Notes: generated from the letters alone by a model not told the origin. 64,000 nucleotides of DNA from Lentzea aerocolonigenes (GCF_000974445.1 NZ_BBOJ01000008.1:62001-126000), one strand, 5' to 3'. Counted from the first letter of the stretch, positions 40,733 through 49,706 are shown. Made by a program: numbers and translations.

Positions 40733-40870
40733 GTCGCCGCGCTGGACATCAGCAAGGCGGAGCTCGGGCACAGCGACGCGCTCGCCCTGCGGGTGCCGCA
40801 CCCAGGCAGTCGCACTCGGCGGACACCTCGGATCAAAGACGCTGGTCAACCGCGATTCCACACGGTGAGT
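40733..40870 (+). pseudogene. Possible N-terminal remnant of an IS110-like transposase
   Basis: One frame reads VAALDISKAELGHSDALALR and continues VPHPGSR. This resembles the first strand of IS110-family DEDD transposases (V-A-A-L-D-I-x-K-A-x-L ... R-V-P-H). The match fades after about 30 residues and no start or rest of the gene is seen. It directly follows the tRNA-Lys fragment. Weak, by eye only. Confidence 0.3.
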
Positions 40871-40932
40871 AACACGCGCAAGGTGATTGCGACCACACAT
40901 GTAGTAGGTATCACCCAAGTGGAGGTCTACTC

Positions 40933-43900
40933 ATGACGCTTCGTAATCGAGTGAGGCTCGCGCTCCTGGTGACTGTCGTACCACTGACCCTCGTCACCGG
41001 AGGCATCGACGCCTCCGGTGCGCCGGTCAGACCGAATCTCCAGGCGGATCAGCTCACGGTCGCCGACCGGGTCAGCGCCGACAAGTCGCCGACGAGCCGG
41101 CTGGCGAAGACCGACCAGTCCCTGCTCGGGCGTACCGACTCCACGCTGGTGCCGGTGTTGATCAAGCTGGACTACGACTCCATGGCGACCTACGCCGGCG
41201 GCGTCAAGGGCCTGGCCCCGACCAGTCCGTCGGTCACCGGCAAGAAACTCGACGCACGGACCGCGGACCAGCAGCGTTACCACGGGTATGCGGCCGGTCA
41301 GGAGAAGGCCTTCACGGCGGAGCTGAAGAAGAAGGCTCCGAGCGCGATCACCGGCCTGTCCCTGCGCGTCGTCTACGGCGGCATTTCGGCCAGAGTGCCG
41401 GCCAACTCGGTCAAGGACATCCTGGCCATCCCGAACGTGGTCGCGGTGCAGGAAGACAGCATCAACAAGATCCTCACCGACTCCAGCTCCGAGTTCATCG
41501 GCGCGCCCACCGTCTACAACCAGCTCGGCACCACCGCCAACGCCGGCGAGGGCATCATCTACGGCAACCTGGACACCGGTGTCTGGCCGGAGCACCCGTC
41601 GTTCGCCGACCTGGGCAACCTGCGGGCGCCACCCGGCCCGGCCAGGGAGTGCAACTTCGGCGACAACCCGCTGACCCCGGCCAGCGACCCGTTCGCGTGC
41701 CAGGACAAGCTCATCGGTGGCGCGCACTTCGCCGACACCTACGACGCCCTGCAGGGTGATGACCCGTTCGCGGGAACCGCGCGCGACAGCAACGGCCACG
41801 GCACCCACACGGCGTCCACGTCGGCCGGCAACATCGTCGAGGACGTCACCATCCGCGGCCGCGACTTCGCCACGATCCACGGCATCGCCCCCGGTGCCTG
41901 GGTGATGGAGTACAAGGTCTGCGGCCCGGCCGGCTGCTTCGGCTCGGACACCACCGCCGCCGTCGGCCAGGCCATCCTGGACGGCGTGCAGGTGATCAAC
42001 TACTCGATCTCCGGCGGCGAGGACCCGTTCACCGACCCGACCGAGCTGGCCTTCCTCGACGCGTACGCGGCCGGTGTGTTCGTGTCCGCGTCGGCAGGCA
42101 ACGCCGGTCCCGGCGCGGGCACCGCCGGGCACCTGTCCCCGTGGGTGACCACGGTGGCGGCATCCACCCAGAGCCGGGAGTTCTTCAGCACGCTGACCGT
42201 GACCGGGAGCAACGGGGACACCTTCACCGCGGACGGCGCGTCGATCACGCCTGGTGCGGGTCCACTGCCGATCGTGCTGGCCAGCGACGCCCCGTACAGC
42301 GACGCGCTGTGCACGACGCCGGCTCCGGCCGGCCTGTTCACCGGCAAGATCGTCGCTTGCCAGCGCGGGCCCGGCCGGGTGCTGAAGGGATTCAACGTCA
42401 GCCAGGGCGGCGCGGCCGGCATGGTGTTGTACAACCCGACGCTGGCCGAAGCCCTCACCGACACGCACTGGCTGCCGGCGGTCCACCTCCCCGACGGAGG
42501 CCCGTTCCTGGCGTTCATGACCGGGCACAGCGGCGAGACCGCGACCTTCACCGCGGGAAGCCCGCGGACCGGCACCAACGGTGACGTGATGGCAGCGTTC
42601 TCATCACGTGGACCCGGCGGCCACTTCCTCAAGCCGGACGTGACCGCGCCAGGCGTGCAGATCCTCGCCGGGGACACCCCGGTGGTGGAGTCCACGTCGT
42701 CCGGGCCGGGTGGCGAGTACTTCCAGGCCATCGCCGGCACGTCGATGTCCTCACCGCACAACGCGGGCGCGGCCGTCCTGCTGCGGGCGCTGAACCCGTC
42801 CTGGACTCCGGGACAGGTCAAGTCAGGGCTGATGACCACCGCCGTCCAGGATCTGCGCAAGGAGGACCTGACCACCCCGGCAGGCCCGTTCGACTACGGC
42901 TCGGGCCGGATCGACCTGACCGACGCCGGGACGCCAGGGCTCACCTTCGACGAGACCGCGGCGAACATGGCGCTGCTCGGCAACGACCCGAACAACGCCG
43001 TGCACCTGAACATCCCGTCGGTCAACGCGAACGTGATGCCTGGCCGGTTGACCACGATCCGCACCGCGAAGAACGTGACCGGGGCGCGGCAGCGGTACAC
43101 CGCGCAGACCACGGCCCCGGCCGGGGCGACGATCAGCGTGCAGCCGAAGACCTTCACGCTCGAACCCGGCCAGTCGGCGCAGCTCGCCATCACCATCGAG
43201 TCGCACGCGGCGCCGGCGCAGCACTTCGGCGAGGTCCGGCTGGTGCCGAACCGCGCCGGCCTGCCGACGCTGCACCTGCCGGTGGCGTTCGTGACCGGGC
43301 AGACGCAGGTCACCCTCGCCAGCGAGTGCGCGCCGACGGCGATCCCGGTGAACGGGACCAGCACCTGCCAGGTGACGGCAACCAACACCTCGTTCGACGA
43401 CACCACGGTCAGCCTCACCACCAAGCTGAGCAACCAGCTCAAGGTGGAGTCGGCCAGTGGTGCCACCGTGGTGAACAAGCGCACGGTGAGCAAGCCGGAC
43501 GTACCGCTCGCCGGTGCCGCCGCCGGCGTGCCGTCGGTGGATCCCGGCGCGCTGTTCGGCTACATCCCACTGGACGCGTTCGGGATCACACCGACGCCGA
43601 TCGGCGATGAGGAGATCATCAACTTCAACGTCCCGTCGTTCGTGTACAACGGCGTGACCTACAGCCGGATCGGAGTGGATTCCAACGGCTACCTGGTCGC
43701 AGGTGGCGGTACGGCCGAGGACAACAACTGCTGCTCGCTGCCGCCCGGCCCCAGCCCAGCCCGGCCGAACAACGTGCTCGCGCCGTTCTGGACCGACCTG
43801 GACGGCACCGGCGCGCAAGGTGTGTACGCGACCGTGCTCACCGACGGCACCAACTCGTGGCTCGTGTTCGAGTACCGGGTGAACGTCTTCGGCACCGCGT

Positions 43901-44223
43901 CCGGCCGGGTGTTCCAGGTCTGGATCGGCATCGACGGGACGCAGGACATCACCTACGCCTACGACCCGGCGAACCTGCCGTCCAACCCGGGCCAGCCCTT
44001 CCTGGTCGGGGCGGAGAACCAGTTCGGCAACGGCGACATGGCGGCCACGCTTCCGGTCGCGGACCAGCGGGTGACCAGCACCGCCCCGACGCCGGGCGCG
44101 TCGGTGACCTACACCGTCACGGTGAAGGGCACCGAGCGGGGGACCGGGACGGTGACCACCGAGATGACCGGCCCTGACCTGCCGGGGACGGCCATCGTCC
44201 GCAACGAGATCAGGATCGGCTAG
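40933..44223 (+). CDS. Large secreted subtilisin-like serine protease (S8) with PA domain
   Basis: 1096 residues, ATG after GGAGGT. Signal peptide (about 1-30), an I9-type propeptide (about 75-180, ending VVAVQEDS), then the S8 core: Asp214 in GNLDTGVWPEHPSF, His289 in NGHGTHTAST, Ser604 in AGTSMSSPHNAGAA. A PA insertion lies between (about 400-520). The C-terminal ~430 residues are beta-rich: a fibronectin-like domain after TSM, another sandwich, and a segment with GVDSNGYLVAGGG, WTDLDGTG, VFQVWIGIDGTQDITYAY. Plant-subtilase-like layout. It degrades extracellular proteins. It sits alone between two tRNA-Lys fragments. Confidence 0.93.
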   Translation: MTLRNRVRLALLVTVVPLTLVTGGIDASGAPVRPNLQADQLTVADRVSADKSPTSRLAKTDQSLLGRTDSTLVPVLIKLDYDSMATYAGGVKGLAPTSPSVTGKKLDARTADQQRYHGYAAGQEKAFTAELKKKAPSAITGLSLRVVYGGISARVPANSVKDILAIPNVVAVQEDSINKILTDSSSEFIGAPTVYNQLGTTANAGEGIIYGNLDTGVWPEHPSFADLGNLRAPPGPARECNFGDNPLTPASDPFACQDKLIGGAHFADTYDALQGDDPFAGTARDSNGHGTHTASTSAGNIVEDVTIRGRDFATIHGIAPGAWVMEYKVCGPAGCFGSDTTAAVGQAILDGVQVINYSISGGEDPFTDPTELAFLDAYAAGVFVSASAGNAGPGAGTAGHLSPWVTTVAASTQSREFFSTLTVTGSNGDTFTADGASITPGAGPLPIVLASDAPYSDALCTTPAPAGLFTGKIVACQRGPGRVLKGFNVSQGGAAGMVLYNPTLAEALTDTHWLPAVHLPDGGPFLAFMTGHSGETATFTAGSPRTGTNGDVMAAFSSRGPGGHFLKPDVTAPGVQILAGDTPVVESTSSGPGGEYFQAIAGTSMSSPHNAGAAVLLRALNPSWTPGQVKSGLMTTAVQDLRKEDLTTPAGPFDYGSGRIDLTDAGTPGLTFDETAANMALLGNDPNNAVHLNIPSVNANVMPGRLTTIRTAKNVTGARQRYTAQTTAPAGATISVQPKTFTLEPGQSAQLAITIESHAAPAQHFGEVRLVPNRAGLPTLHLPVAFVTGQTQVTLASECAPTAIPVNGTSTCQVTATNTSFDDTTVSLTTKLSNQLKVESASGATVVNKRTVSKPDVPLAGAAAGVPSVDPGALFGYIPLDAFGITPTPIGDEEIINFNVPSFVYNGVTYSRIGVDSNGYLVAGGGTAEDNNCCSLPPGPSPARPNNVLAPFWTDLDGTGAQGVYATVLTDGTNSWLVFEYRVNVFGTASGRVFQVWIGIDGTQDITYAYDPANLPSNPGQPFLVGAENQFGNGDMAATLPVADQRVTSTAPTPGASVTYTVTVKGTERGTGTVTTEMTGPDLPGTAIVRNEIRIG

Positions 44224-44231
44224 GAGTCGGT

Positions 44232-44275
44232 GAAGGTGGCCTTCTCCAAGTGGGACTTGGTGAAGGCCACCCTTC
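44232..44275 (+). terminator. Long stem-loop terminator after subtilase
   Basis: A 20-base arm (44232-44251, begins GAAGGTGGCCTT) pairs with 44255-44275 (ACTTGGTGAAGGCCACC...) with one mismatch and one bulge; loop GGG. It begins 8 bp after the stop codon. Confidence 0.8.
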
Positions 44276-44437
44276 AGCACCCCGGGACCGGACAGTCGAA
44301 GCGGCCGCGCACGATCCTGCGCCTGGGTAAGGACGGTGATCCCGACCAGCCAATGCGCCTGGTCGAAGGACGCGGCGGGGCGTCGACAGCTGATACCGCG
44401 CAAGGTCGTCTCGTCCCGCGTGATGCCGGGCGCAGAT

Positions 44438-44564
44438 TGATCCACAACGTGGAAAAGGAGAATGAGCACGCAGAATGCGAAGAAGCGGGTAGAGACGAAT
44501 CTCTACTCGCTTCTTCGAAGTACGCCGCCAGGGACTCGAACCCCGGACCCGCTGATCAAGAGTC
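44438..44564. repeat. Left copy of the tRNA-Lys direct repeat (att-like site)
   Basis: About 127 bp nearly identical to 54206-54337. It starts TGATCCACAACG, includes CGCAGAATGC, the tRNA terminator stem (44480-44515, one base pair different from the right copy), and 44521-44564, which equals the 3' 44 bases of the tRNA-Lys except one base (C for T next to the anticodon). Identity stops at the anticodon stem. This is the typical extent of a phage/ICE attachment site in a tRNA gene. Confidence 0.8.
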
Positions 44565-44613
44565 CTCGGGTGAGCCTTGATGGCGGTGTCGGATGATGTC
44601 GATGAGTACCCGG

Positions 44614-44763
44614 TCAGGTAAGCATGACCGAGTCGAGCAGGTTCTTGGCGATGTCGCGCAGTTTGACGTGGCGGCCGCGGTGCGCGGCTGCTGCAGCGTC
44701 ACAACGTTCGACGGCGGTAAAACCGTGTTCGCGGCGGTGGGCTGCGACGGCCTCGGCCGGATC
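44614..44763 (-). pseudogene. Possible ANTAR-domain C-terminal remnant
   Basis: The - strand frame ending at TGA 44614-44616 reads ...HRGRHVKLRDIAKNLLDSV. This resembles the last helix of ANTAR domains (R-x-x-N-x-K-L-x-D-I-A-x-x-L-x-x). No start codon or upstream GAF part is present in the same frame. It adjoins the left repeat. Two intact GAF-ANTAR genes lie 1.3-2.7 kb away. Weak call. Confidence 0.25.
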
Positions 44764-45190
44764 AGCTTCGCCCGGCCGGACTCAACTCGCGGCAGTTCAT
44801 CTCCGCCCACACGACCTTGTTCGTCGCGGTCACGTTGAAGCCCCACCCGCGAGACAGCTGATCCACGAGAAGCAAGCCACGGCCACGTTCCCCGCCAGGC
44901 GCCGAAGCCCGCAGTCGAGGGAGATGCGTCCGGTCGCTGTCTTCGACGTCGATGTGCAGCAACGAGTTCGGCAGCTGGCACAACCGGAGCTTGACGGGTG
45001 GCCGACCGTGGTCGTAGGCGTTGCTGACCAGTTCTGTGACGAGCAGCTCAGCGTCTTCCACGCAATCGGTGTCCAGATGGGACAGTGACCGCCGCACGGA
45101 TCGCCGCAGATCGCCGAGCGGTGGTGTCGCATCGCTGCTCAGGTCGACGTTCAAGACGAACCCGCGATGCCCGTTGGAAGAGGCTGTCAC
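44762..45190 (-). CDS. Anti-sigma-factor-type ATP-binding protein (RsbW-like HATPase)
   Basis: 142 residues from GTG 45190, which has GGAGGG six bases upstream (an upstream GTG at 45220 lacks this). HATPase N-box LVTELVSNAYDHG, G1 VEDSDRTHL, and G2 ERGRGLLLVDQLSRGWGF, the actinobacterial RsbW/SpoIIAB-like serine kinase form. It may bind a sigma factor or anti-anti-sigma factor. No sigma gene is adjacent. Fits the stress theme of this segment. Confidence 0.85.
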   Translation of the reverse strand: MTASSNGHRGFVLNVDLSSDATPPLGDLRRSVRRSLSHLDTDCVEDAELLVTELVSNAYDHGRPPVKLRLCQLPNSLLHIDVEDSDRTHLPRLRASAPGGERGRGLLLVDQLSRGWGFNVTATNKVVWAEMNCRELSPAGRS

Positions 45191-45305
45191 AAGTCCCTCC
45201 AGGGGTTTCGGTGCGTGCACGGGCCTTCATGTCGTGTACCCGGCTGCGGCCGGTCAACATGCATCACGAGCTGTCGCTGGTGATGGCGCGCAGTACTGTC
45301 AGGTG

Positions 45306-45536
45306 ATGAGCGATGAACAGGGTGGCCCCGCCCTCCAGCCGACGCTGTCCGAGTGGCTCAAAGCCCGTGAGGAGACAGCACGCCATCTGGCCGCGGGGGC
45401 CACGCCACCCGTTGACGCGCAGTGGGTCCAGTTGCTTGCCGACCTGCTCGCCACCGAGCGTTCGTGGCAGGACCAGTACACCGAACTGATCGCACTCGGC
45501 AGCGCGGGTGGGCAGTTTCCCTCGTCCAACCGCTGA
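45306..45536 (+). CDS. Small acidic helical protein of unknown function, leaderless
   Basis: 76 residues. TACTGT at 45294-45299 sits exactly 7-12 bases before the ATG, the signature of a leaderless actinobacterial transcript, and no ribosome site is seen. The protein is helical with a Trp-rich middle (SEWLKAREETARHL, DAQWVQLLADLLATERSWQDQYTELIAL). No family recognised. Divergent from the anti-sigma gene. Confidence 0.55.
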   Translation: MSDEQGGPALQPTLSEWLKAREETARHLAAGATPPVDAQWVQLLADLLATERSWQDQYTELIALGSAGGQFPSSNR

Positions 45537-45729
45537 GGCGCGCCGACACCCACCATCGCGAAGAGGTGTACTGTCGAGGTAGGGGTCGATGCGTTTCGCA
45601 TCCCCACTCATCCACGCGCCGTGCAGCCACTCCGGTTCCGCACACTCGCGACGACCACGCACGAGACGCGAAGAAAGCTGCAACGATGAGAAATTCTTCT
45701 TTGCCCTGTCCCCGAACGGAAAGCACCCA

Positions 45730-45879
45730 GTGACCCCGCACCCGGCGAACCAGCTGTTCAGCCATCCCGAGACGCACGACCCAGTTGCGACATCCAGTTC
45801 GATCGAGCCTGAACAGCCGTCCTGGACGAACCTGTTCCAGGAACCTGTGCCGGCCCAGCGAGCTTCCTCAGAGCGCTGA
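45730..45879 (+). CDS. Possible 49-residue peptide in a 360-bp gap
   Basis: From GTG 45730 the frame runs VTPHPANQLFSHPETH to ...RASSER. A 15-codon frame (45686-45733, MRNSSLPCPRTESTQ) ends with TGA overlapping this GTG by 4 bp, a possible coupled leader. No family match; Pro/His/Ser-rich. The rest of 45537-45899 contains a -10-like GTACTGT near 45570 and no other supported gene. Low confidence. Confidence 0.25.
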   Translation: MTPHPANQLFSHPETHDPVATSSSIEPEQPSWTNLFQEPVPAQRASSER

Positions 45880-45899
45880 GAGCACGTTCGCGACCTTTC

Positions 45900-46634
45900 T
45901 CACGTGGGCTCCCTGCGTTCCGCGCCCAGCGCGTCCACATCGATCCTTCCGGCGACCACCGCTTCGGCGACGGCGCTGAGGTGCTGGTGCCGGCTTCGCG
46001 AGTAGCGGCGCAGCGCCTCGAACGCCTGGCTCATGCCGACGCCCAGCCGTTCCGCGAGAACGCCTTTCGCCTGTTCGATGAGCACTCTGCTCTGCAACGC
46101 GTGCTGCAGCTGGCCGGCCAGCAGGTCTCGCCGCGTGATGATCTGAGCCTGCAGCAGGCCGATGGTGGCCACGTCCGCCATGGCCTGGGCGACCCTGATG
46201 GTCGACTCACCCAGCGAACCCGCCTTGACGGTGAACAGGTTCAGCGCGCCGACGGTCTGCGCTCGCAGCCGCAAAGGCAAGGCGTGCACCGCACCAAACC
46301 CCGCGTCGAGGGCCGCCGACGAGAACTCGGGCCATCGCTGTGGCTGCTCGGCAAGTCCGGCCACCGTCACCGGTGTGCTGGTGAGGTAGCACTCCATGCA
46401 CGGTCCCCGCCGGTCCTGGAGTTCGAACAGCTCGACCAGCCGCGCCGCATCGCTGGACGCGCCCACGACCTGGAGTTCGCGGCGATCGTCCGCGAGCAGG
46501 ATGCCCGCGGCGTCCACCGCCAGCGTGTCGACGCAGCGGTTGGCCAACAGGTGCATGAACTCGACCGGGTCGAAGTCGGCGACCAGCGTGTCGGCCAGCT
46601 CGACGAACGTCTCTGCCAGGTTCTCCATCGCCAT
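45900..46634 (-). CDS. GAF-ANTAR regulator 1
   Basis: 244 residues from ATG 46634 (AGAGGTGG upstream). GAF domain about 20-165 (ANRCVDTLAVDAAGILLADD, GPCMECYLTSTPV, GFGAVHALPLRLRAQTVGALNLF). C-terminal ANTAR RNA-binding three-helix domain about 172-230: LQHALQSRVLIEQAKGVLAERLGVGMSQAFEALRRYSRSRHQHL. ANTAR proteins antiterminate transcripts at dual hairpins. The likely input is a small ligand or redox state through GAF. Next to a second GAF-ANTAR gene on the same strand. Confidence 0.92.
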   Translation of the reverse strand: MAMENLAETFVELADTLVADFDPVEFMHLLANRCVDTLAVDAAGILLADDRRELQVVGASSDAARLVELFELQDRRGPCMECYLTSTPVTVAGLAEQPQRWPEFSSAALDAGFGAVHALPLRLRAQTVGALNLFTVKAGSLGESTIRVAQAMADVATIGLLQAQIITRRDLLAGQLQHALQSRVLIEQAKGVLAERLGVGMSQAFEALRRYSRSRHQHLSAVAEAVVAGRIDVDALGAERREPT

Positions 46635-46665
46635 GCGGCCACCTCTGGTAGTTCGCCGGACGGGG

Positions 46666-47307
46666 TCACGCGTTTCCCGGCGCGCTGCCCGGACTCAGCC
46701 GCAAACGCCGGGCAACGACTTCGTGGGCGACCTCGACCACCGGCTGGTCGTGGGCGAACGCGTGCCCCCGCAGCCGCGCGAGGGCTTCCTCCATGCTCAC
46801 ACCCAACTGGACCGACAGCATCCCGGTCGCCTGGTGTACCTCGGCACGGCTGTCGGAGTGCAGCCGGGTCAGCTCGTCCAGCGCCAGCGAGAGGACGACC
46901 TCGGTCAGGACGTGGACGTCCAGAATCTGTGTCGTGGTGAGCGGGCCGGACCGGTACCGGTGCAGAGCGAGCGCTCCGATCCGGACGGCGCCACTGCACA
47001 ACGGGAACACGAAGATCGCGGACGCTCCGGCCGCGCAGGCGGCCGGCACGAACAGTGGCCATCGCAGCCGGTTCTCCCGGGAGTCCAGCTCCGCCACCAG
47101 GACCGGCGCTCCGGAGCTCAACGCGTCCTCACCGGGGCCTTCGCCCAGGACGAACCTCAGGTTCTCGAGGCGTCCGCCGGTCGCGTTCGTGGCGTATCGC
47201 GACTCGCCCCGCCCTGTGCCGTTCACGAGTGTCAGCTGAGCCCCGCTCACGCCCGCCAGGTGAACGCACACCTCGCAGGCGGCTTCGACCAGCCGCTCAC
47301 CGCTCAC
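46666..47307 (-). CDS. GAF-ANTAR regulator 2, coupled to desaturase
   Basis: 213 residues from GTG 47307, overlapping the desaturase stop (GTGA 47304-47307). GAF domain about 1-140 (VLGEGPGEDALSSGAPVLVAEL, AGASAIFVFPLCSGAVRIGALALH). ANTAR about 145-205: LTRLHSDSRAEVHQATGMLSVQLGVSMEEALARLRGHAF. Reading order on the - strand is desaturase, this gene, then GAF-ANTAR 1 after 31 bp. The coupling suggests the regulator acts when desaturase is made, perhaps on membrane or stress genes. Confidence 0.9.
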   Translation of the reverse strand: MSGERLVEAACEVCVHLAGVSGAQLTLVNGTGRGESRYATNATGGRLENLRFVLGEGPGEDALSSGAPVLVAELDSRENRLRWPLFVPAACAAGASAIFVFPLCSGAVRIGALALHRYRSGPLTTTQILDVHVLTEVVLSLALDELTRLHSDSRAEVHQATGMLSVQLGVSMEEALARLRGHAFAHDQPVVEVAHEVVARRLRLSPGSAPGNA

Positions 47308-48260
47308 TCCGTTGCTTGTGCCGCGGTGTCCCTCAGCTTGCGGGCCAGCCGCTCCGGCCTCGGCCAGCGCACGCCGGTGACCCAGCCGAGTCGTTCGAAG
47401 ATCCGGATCAGGCGCGCGGAGACGTCGATCTGGCCCCGGCGGACTCCGTGGCGGGCGCAGGTGGGGTCGGCGTGGTGGGAGTTGTGCCACGACTCGCCCA
47501 TCGACAGGAGCGCCAGGGGCCAGAAGTTGGCCGACTTGTCGCGCGCCTCGAACGGCCGATCGCCGATCATGTGGCAGATCGAGTTGACCGACCAGGTCAC
47601 GTGGTGCAGGGCCGCGACCCGGACGAGGCCGGCCCAGAAGAACGCCGTGAGCGCACCCCACCAGCTCCACGTGATGAGCCCGCCGAGCACCGCGGGAGCG
47701 ATGAGCGTCACCGCGGTCAACGCCGGGAACCAGCGGTTGACCCGCTGGATGTCCGGATCGTCGAGCAGGTCGGGGGCGAAGCGTGCGGCGTTGGTCAGTT
47801 CCCGCCGGAACATCCAGCCCACGTGGGCGTGCCAGAAACCCTTGGCCAGTGCGACGGCGGACGTGCCGTACAGCCACGGCGAGTGTGGATCGCCCTCGCG
47901 GTCGGCGTAGGCGTGGTGGCGTCGGTGGTCGGCGACCCAGCCGATGATCTGGCCCTGCATCGCCATGCTGCCGGTCATCGCGAGCGCGATCCGCAAGGCG
48001 CGGCCGGCTTTGAAAGCGCCGTGGGTGAAGTAGCGGTGGAAGCCGACCGTCACGCCAAGACACGTGAAGGTGTAGAAGAAGACGGCGATCCCGACGTCGG
48101 CCCAGCCGAGGCCCCAGCCCCACGCGAGCGGCACGGCGGCGACGAGGGCCGCTGCCGGGACGACCGCGAAGAGCTTCACCAGGAACATCTCGAACGGGGT
48201 CTTCTCACCCGAGAACATCGGTTGTGGCCCAACCTGAACTCGGGGAACTGATGTGCTCAC
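47304..48260 (-). CDS. Acyl-CoA desaturase (delta-9 type)
   Basis: 318 residues from GTG 48260 (GGAGG eight bases upstream). Three histidine boxes of the stearoyl-CoA desaturase class: GFHRYFTH, DHRRHHAYAD, and WHNSHHADP. Four hydrophobic helices. It inserts a delta-9 double bond into acyl-CoA at the membrane with an electron donor. A useful pairing with the cold-shock gene upstream, since both respond to temperature in many bacteria. Distinct from the front-end desaturase at 18 kb. Confidence 0.93.
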   Translation of the reverse strand: MSTSVPRVQVGPQPMFSGEKTPFEMFLVKLFAVVPAAALVAAVPLAWGWGLGWADVGIAVFFYTFTCLGVTVGFHRYFTHGAFKAGRALRIALAMTGSMAMQGQIIGWVADHRRHHAYADREGDPHSPWLYGTSAVALAKGFWHAHVGWMFRRELTNAARFAPDLLDDPDIQRVNRWFPALTAVTLIAPAVLGGLITWSWWGALTAFFWAGLVRVAALHHVTWSVNSICHMIGDRPFEARDKSANFWPLALLSMGESWHNSHHADPTCARHGVRRGQIDVSARLIRIFERLGWVTGVRWPRPERLARKLRDTAAQATE

Positions 48261-48451
48261 GCCACGAACCTCCAGAACGGCAGCTGCATCTCCGCCGCGG
48301 GGTCTGGGGCGATCGGTGTAGGTCACTCGGAAGTGATGGCTACCCCAGTCGTGGTGGTGACGAAACCTCACGTCACCTCATCCACAGTGGACGGTACTGG
48401 GCGAGGTCGGCGGCCGGTTGCGCGAGAACCGGCCGCCGGTTCGTCAGCCGG

Positions 48452-48655
48452 TCAGAGAACGCGCACGGAGACCGCCCGCGGTCCCTTGTCGCCCTCGCCG
48501 ATCTCGAACTCCACCGGCTGGTTGTCCGGAATGCCTTGGAAGGCGTAGCCGTTCACCTCGGAGTGGTGCAGGAACAGGTCCGGTCCGCCGTTCTCGGGCG
48601 CGATGAAGCCGAAACCCTTGCTGCCGCTGAACCACTTGACGGTGCCTCGGTTCAT
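48452..48655 (-). CDS. Cold-shock protein (CspA family)
   Basis: 67 residues forming one cold-shock domain. RNP-1-like KGFGFI (13-18) and RNP-2-like LFLHHSEV (27-34) are both present; the second replaces the usual V-F-V-H with L-F-L-H. It binds single-stranded RNA or DNA. Its ATG overlaps the stop of the upstream gene (ATGA 48652-48655). Confidence 0.96.
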   Translation of the reverse strand: MNRGTVKWFSGSKGFGFIAPENGGPDLFLHHSEVNGYAFQGIPDNQPVEFEIGEGDKGPRAVSVRVL

Positions 48656-49032
48656 GCACGTGCTCCTTCCACAGGCCGGAACACGTCGAACGCCTCCGGG
48701 AAAGTCGGGGTGGTGTGCTGGTCGTGTCGCGGGACCGCGCTGCGGGAACCCGGTGGCAGTGTTGCCAGGCCGAGCATCGACAGCAGCTCACGGCAGTCGC
48801 CCGCGTCGCGAGCGTGTTCCGCGACTCGTCTGGCGGCCTGGCGTTGTTGGACGATTTCCGCTCGTTCCGCGGACAGTCGTGCTTCGGCGAAGTCGACGGC
48901 TGCGCGGGATCTGGAAGGGGGAGGCTGGCGGTCCGGCAACAAGCCGGTGCTCCTGTCTCCGGCCGGAGAACCACCGGACCGGACGGGATCGGGGACCGCG
49001 TCGGCCGGATGCCGTCGGCTGGACCCCAACAC
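48652..49032 (-). CDS. Small Arg/Glu-rich helical protein upstream of csp
   Basis: 126 residues if GTG 49032 is used; TACTGT just upstream could drive a leaderless transcript. TTG 48942 (AGGAG upstream) is an alternative giving 96 residues. The core is a charged helix (SRAAVDFAEARLSAERAEIVQQRQAARRVAEHARDAG, split across about 45-80) then LLSMLGLATLPPG. No family recognised. The 4-bp overlap with csp supports it as a real gene in a csp operon. Confidence 0.5.
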   Translation of the reverse strand: MLGSSRRHPADAVPDPVRSGGSPAGDRSTGLLPDRQPPPSRSRAAVDFAEARLSAERAEIVQQRQAARRVAEHARDAGDCRELLSMLGLATLPPGSRSAVPRHDQHTTPTFPEAFDVFRPVEGARA

Positions 49033-49065
49033 GTCCCACAGTAGCCGAATGTTGCATGCCGTGGG

Positions 49066-49662
49066 TCAGTCGCGACCCGGTGGGCCGAGCGTCGCGGGTG
49101 CGGCCGGGTCGAGGTCCGCCACGCGAAGGCGGAACACCTGCAGGTCGAGGCCGAAGTACTTCACCGTCTCACCGACCCACTGCATTCCGTTGTTCCGCAC
49201 GGTGGACGAGGCGCGGGAGTTGCCAGGTCGGATGACGGCGAACACCTCGTACACGTCCTGGCTGAACGCCCACGCGGCGAGGGCGTGAGTCACCTCGGTG
49301 GCGTAGCCGTTGCCCCAGGTGTCAGGACGTAGTTGCCAGCCGACCTCCAGATCCTCCCGGCCGGGCGGCAGCGGGAGCAGGAGGGCGCCGCCGATCACCT
49401 GACCGTCGGCGGTGCGTTCGACCGCCCAGCGGCCGGCCGGGGCCGGAAGACGGTCACTTTCCGCGCTCCACTGCTGCAGCAGCAGCCTCATGGCCGCCTC
49501 GTCCGGGACCTGGTCCATTCCAGGGCTGAGCCAGCGGGTCACCTCGGCGTGGCCGTAGACGTCCAGCGCGGCGGGTGCGTCGTCGACGAGCCACGGGCGC
49601 AACGTCAACCGGCGGGTGCTCAACACGTTGGCCGCGGGGAAGACGGTTCGTGACTCGGGCAT
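49066..49662 (-). CDS. GNAT family N-acetyltransferase
   Basis: 198 residues from ATG 49662 (CGGAG eight bases upstream). RimJ/RimL-type layout: STRRLTLRPWLVDDAPAAL, GRWAVERTADGQVIGGALLL, then DLEVGWQLRPDTWGNGYATEVTHALAAWAF with the acetyl-CoA loop (Q/R-x-x-G-x-G/A as RPDTWGNGYA), and VIRPGNSRASSTVRNNGM. Acetylates an N-terminus or small amine; target unknown. Confidence 0.9.
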   Translation of the reverse strand: MPESRTVFPAANVLSTRRLTLRPWLVDDAPAALDVYGHAEVTRWLSPGMDQVPDEAAMRLLLQQWSAESDRLPAPAGRWAVERTADGQVIGGALLLPLPPGREDLEVGWQLRPDTWGNGYATEVTHALAAWAFSQDVYEVFAVIRPGNSRASSTVRNNGMQWVGETVKYFGLDLQVFRLRVADLDPAAPATLGPPGRD

Positions 49663-49706
49663 GCGGATACTCCGATGATCGGTCCCGGAACGGGAGGACG
49701 CGCGTG

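Larger units (their letters stand above)
40536..40932. other. Gene-free gap with insertion debris
   Basis: Roughly 400 bp between the leaderless arsR and the subtilase gene. It holds the tRNA-Lys 3' fragment (40704-40728), the possible transposase remnant that follows, and the subtilase promoter with a ribosome site GGAGGT at 40921. Otherwise I see no convincing gene. Confidence 0.5.
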
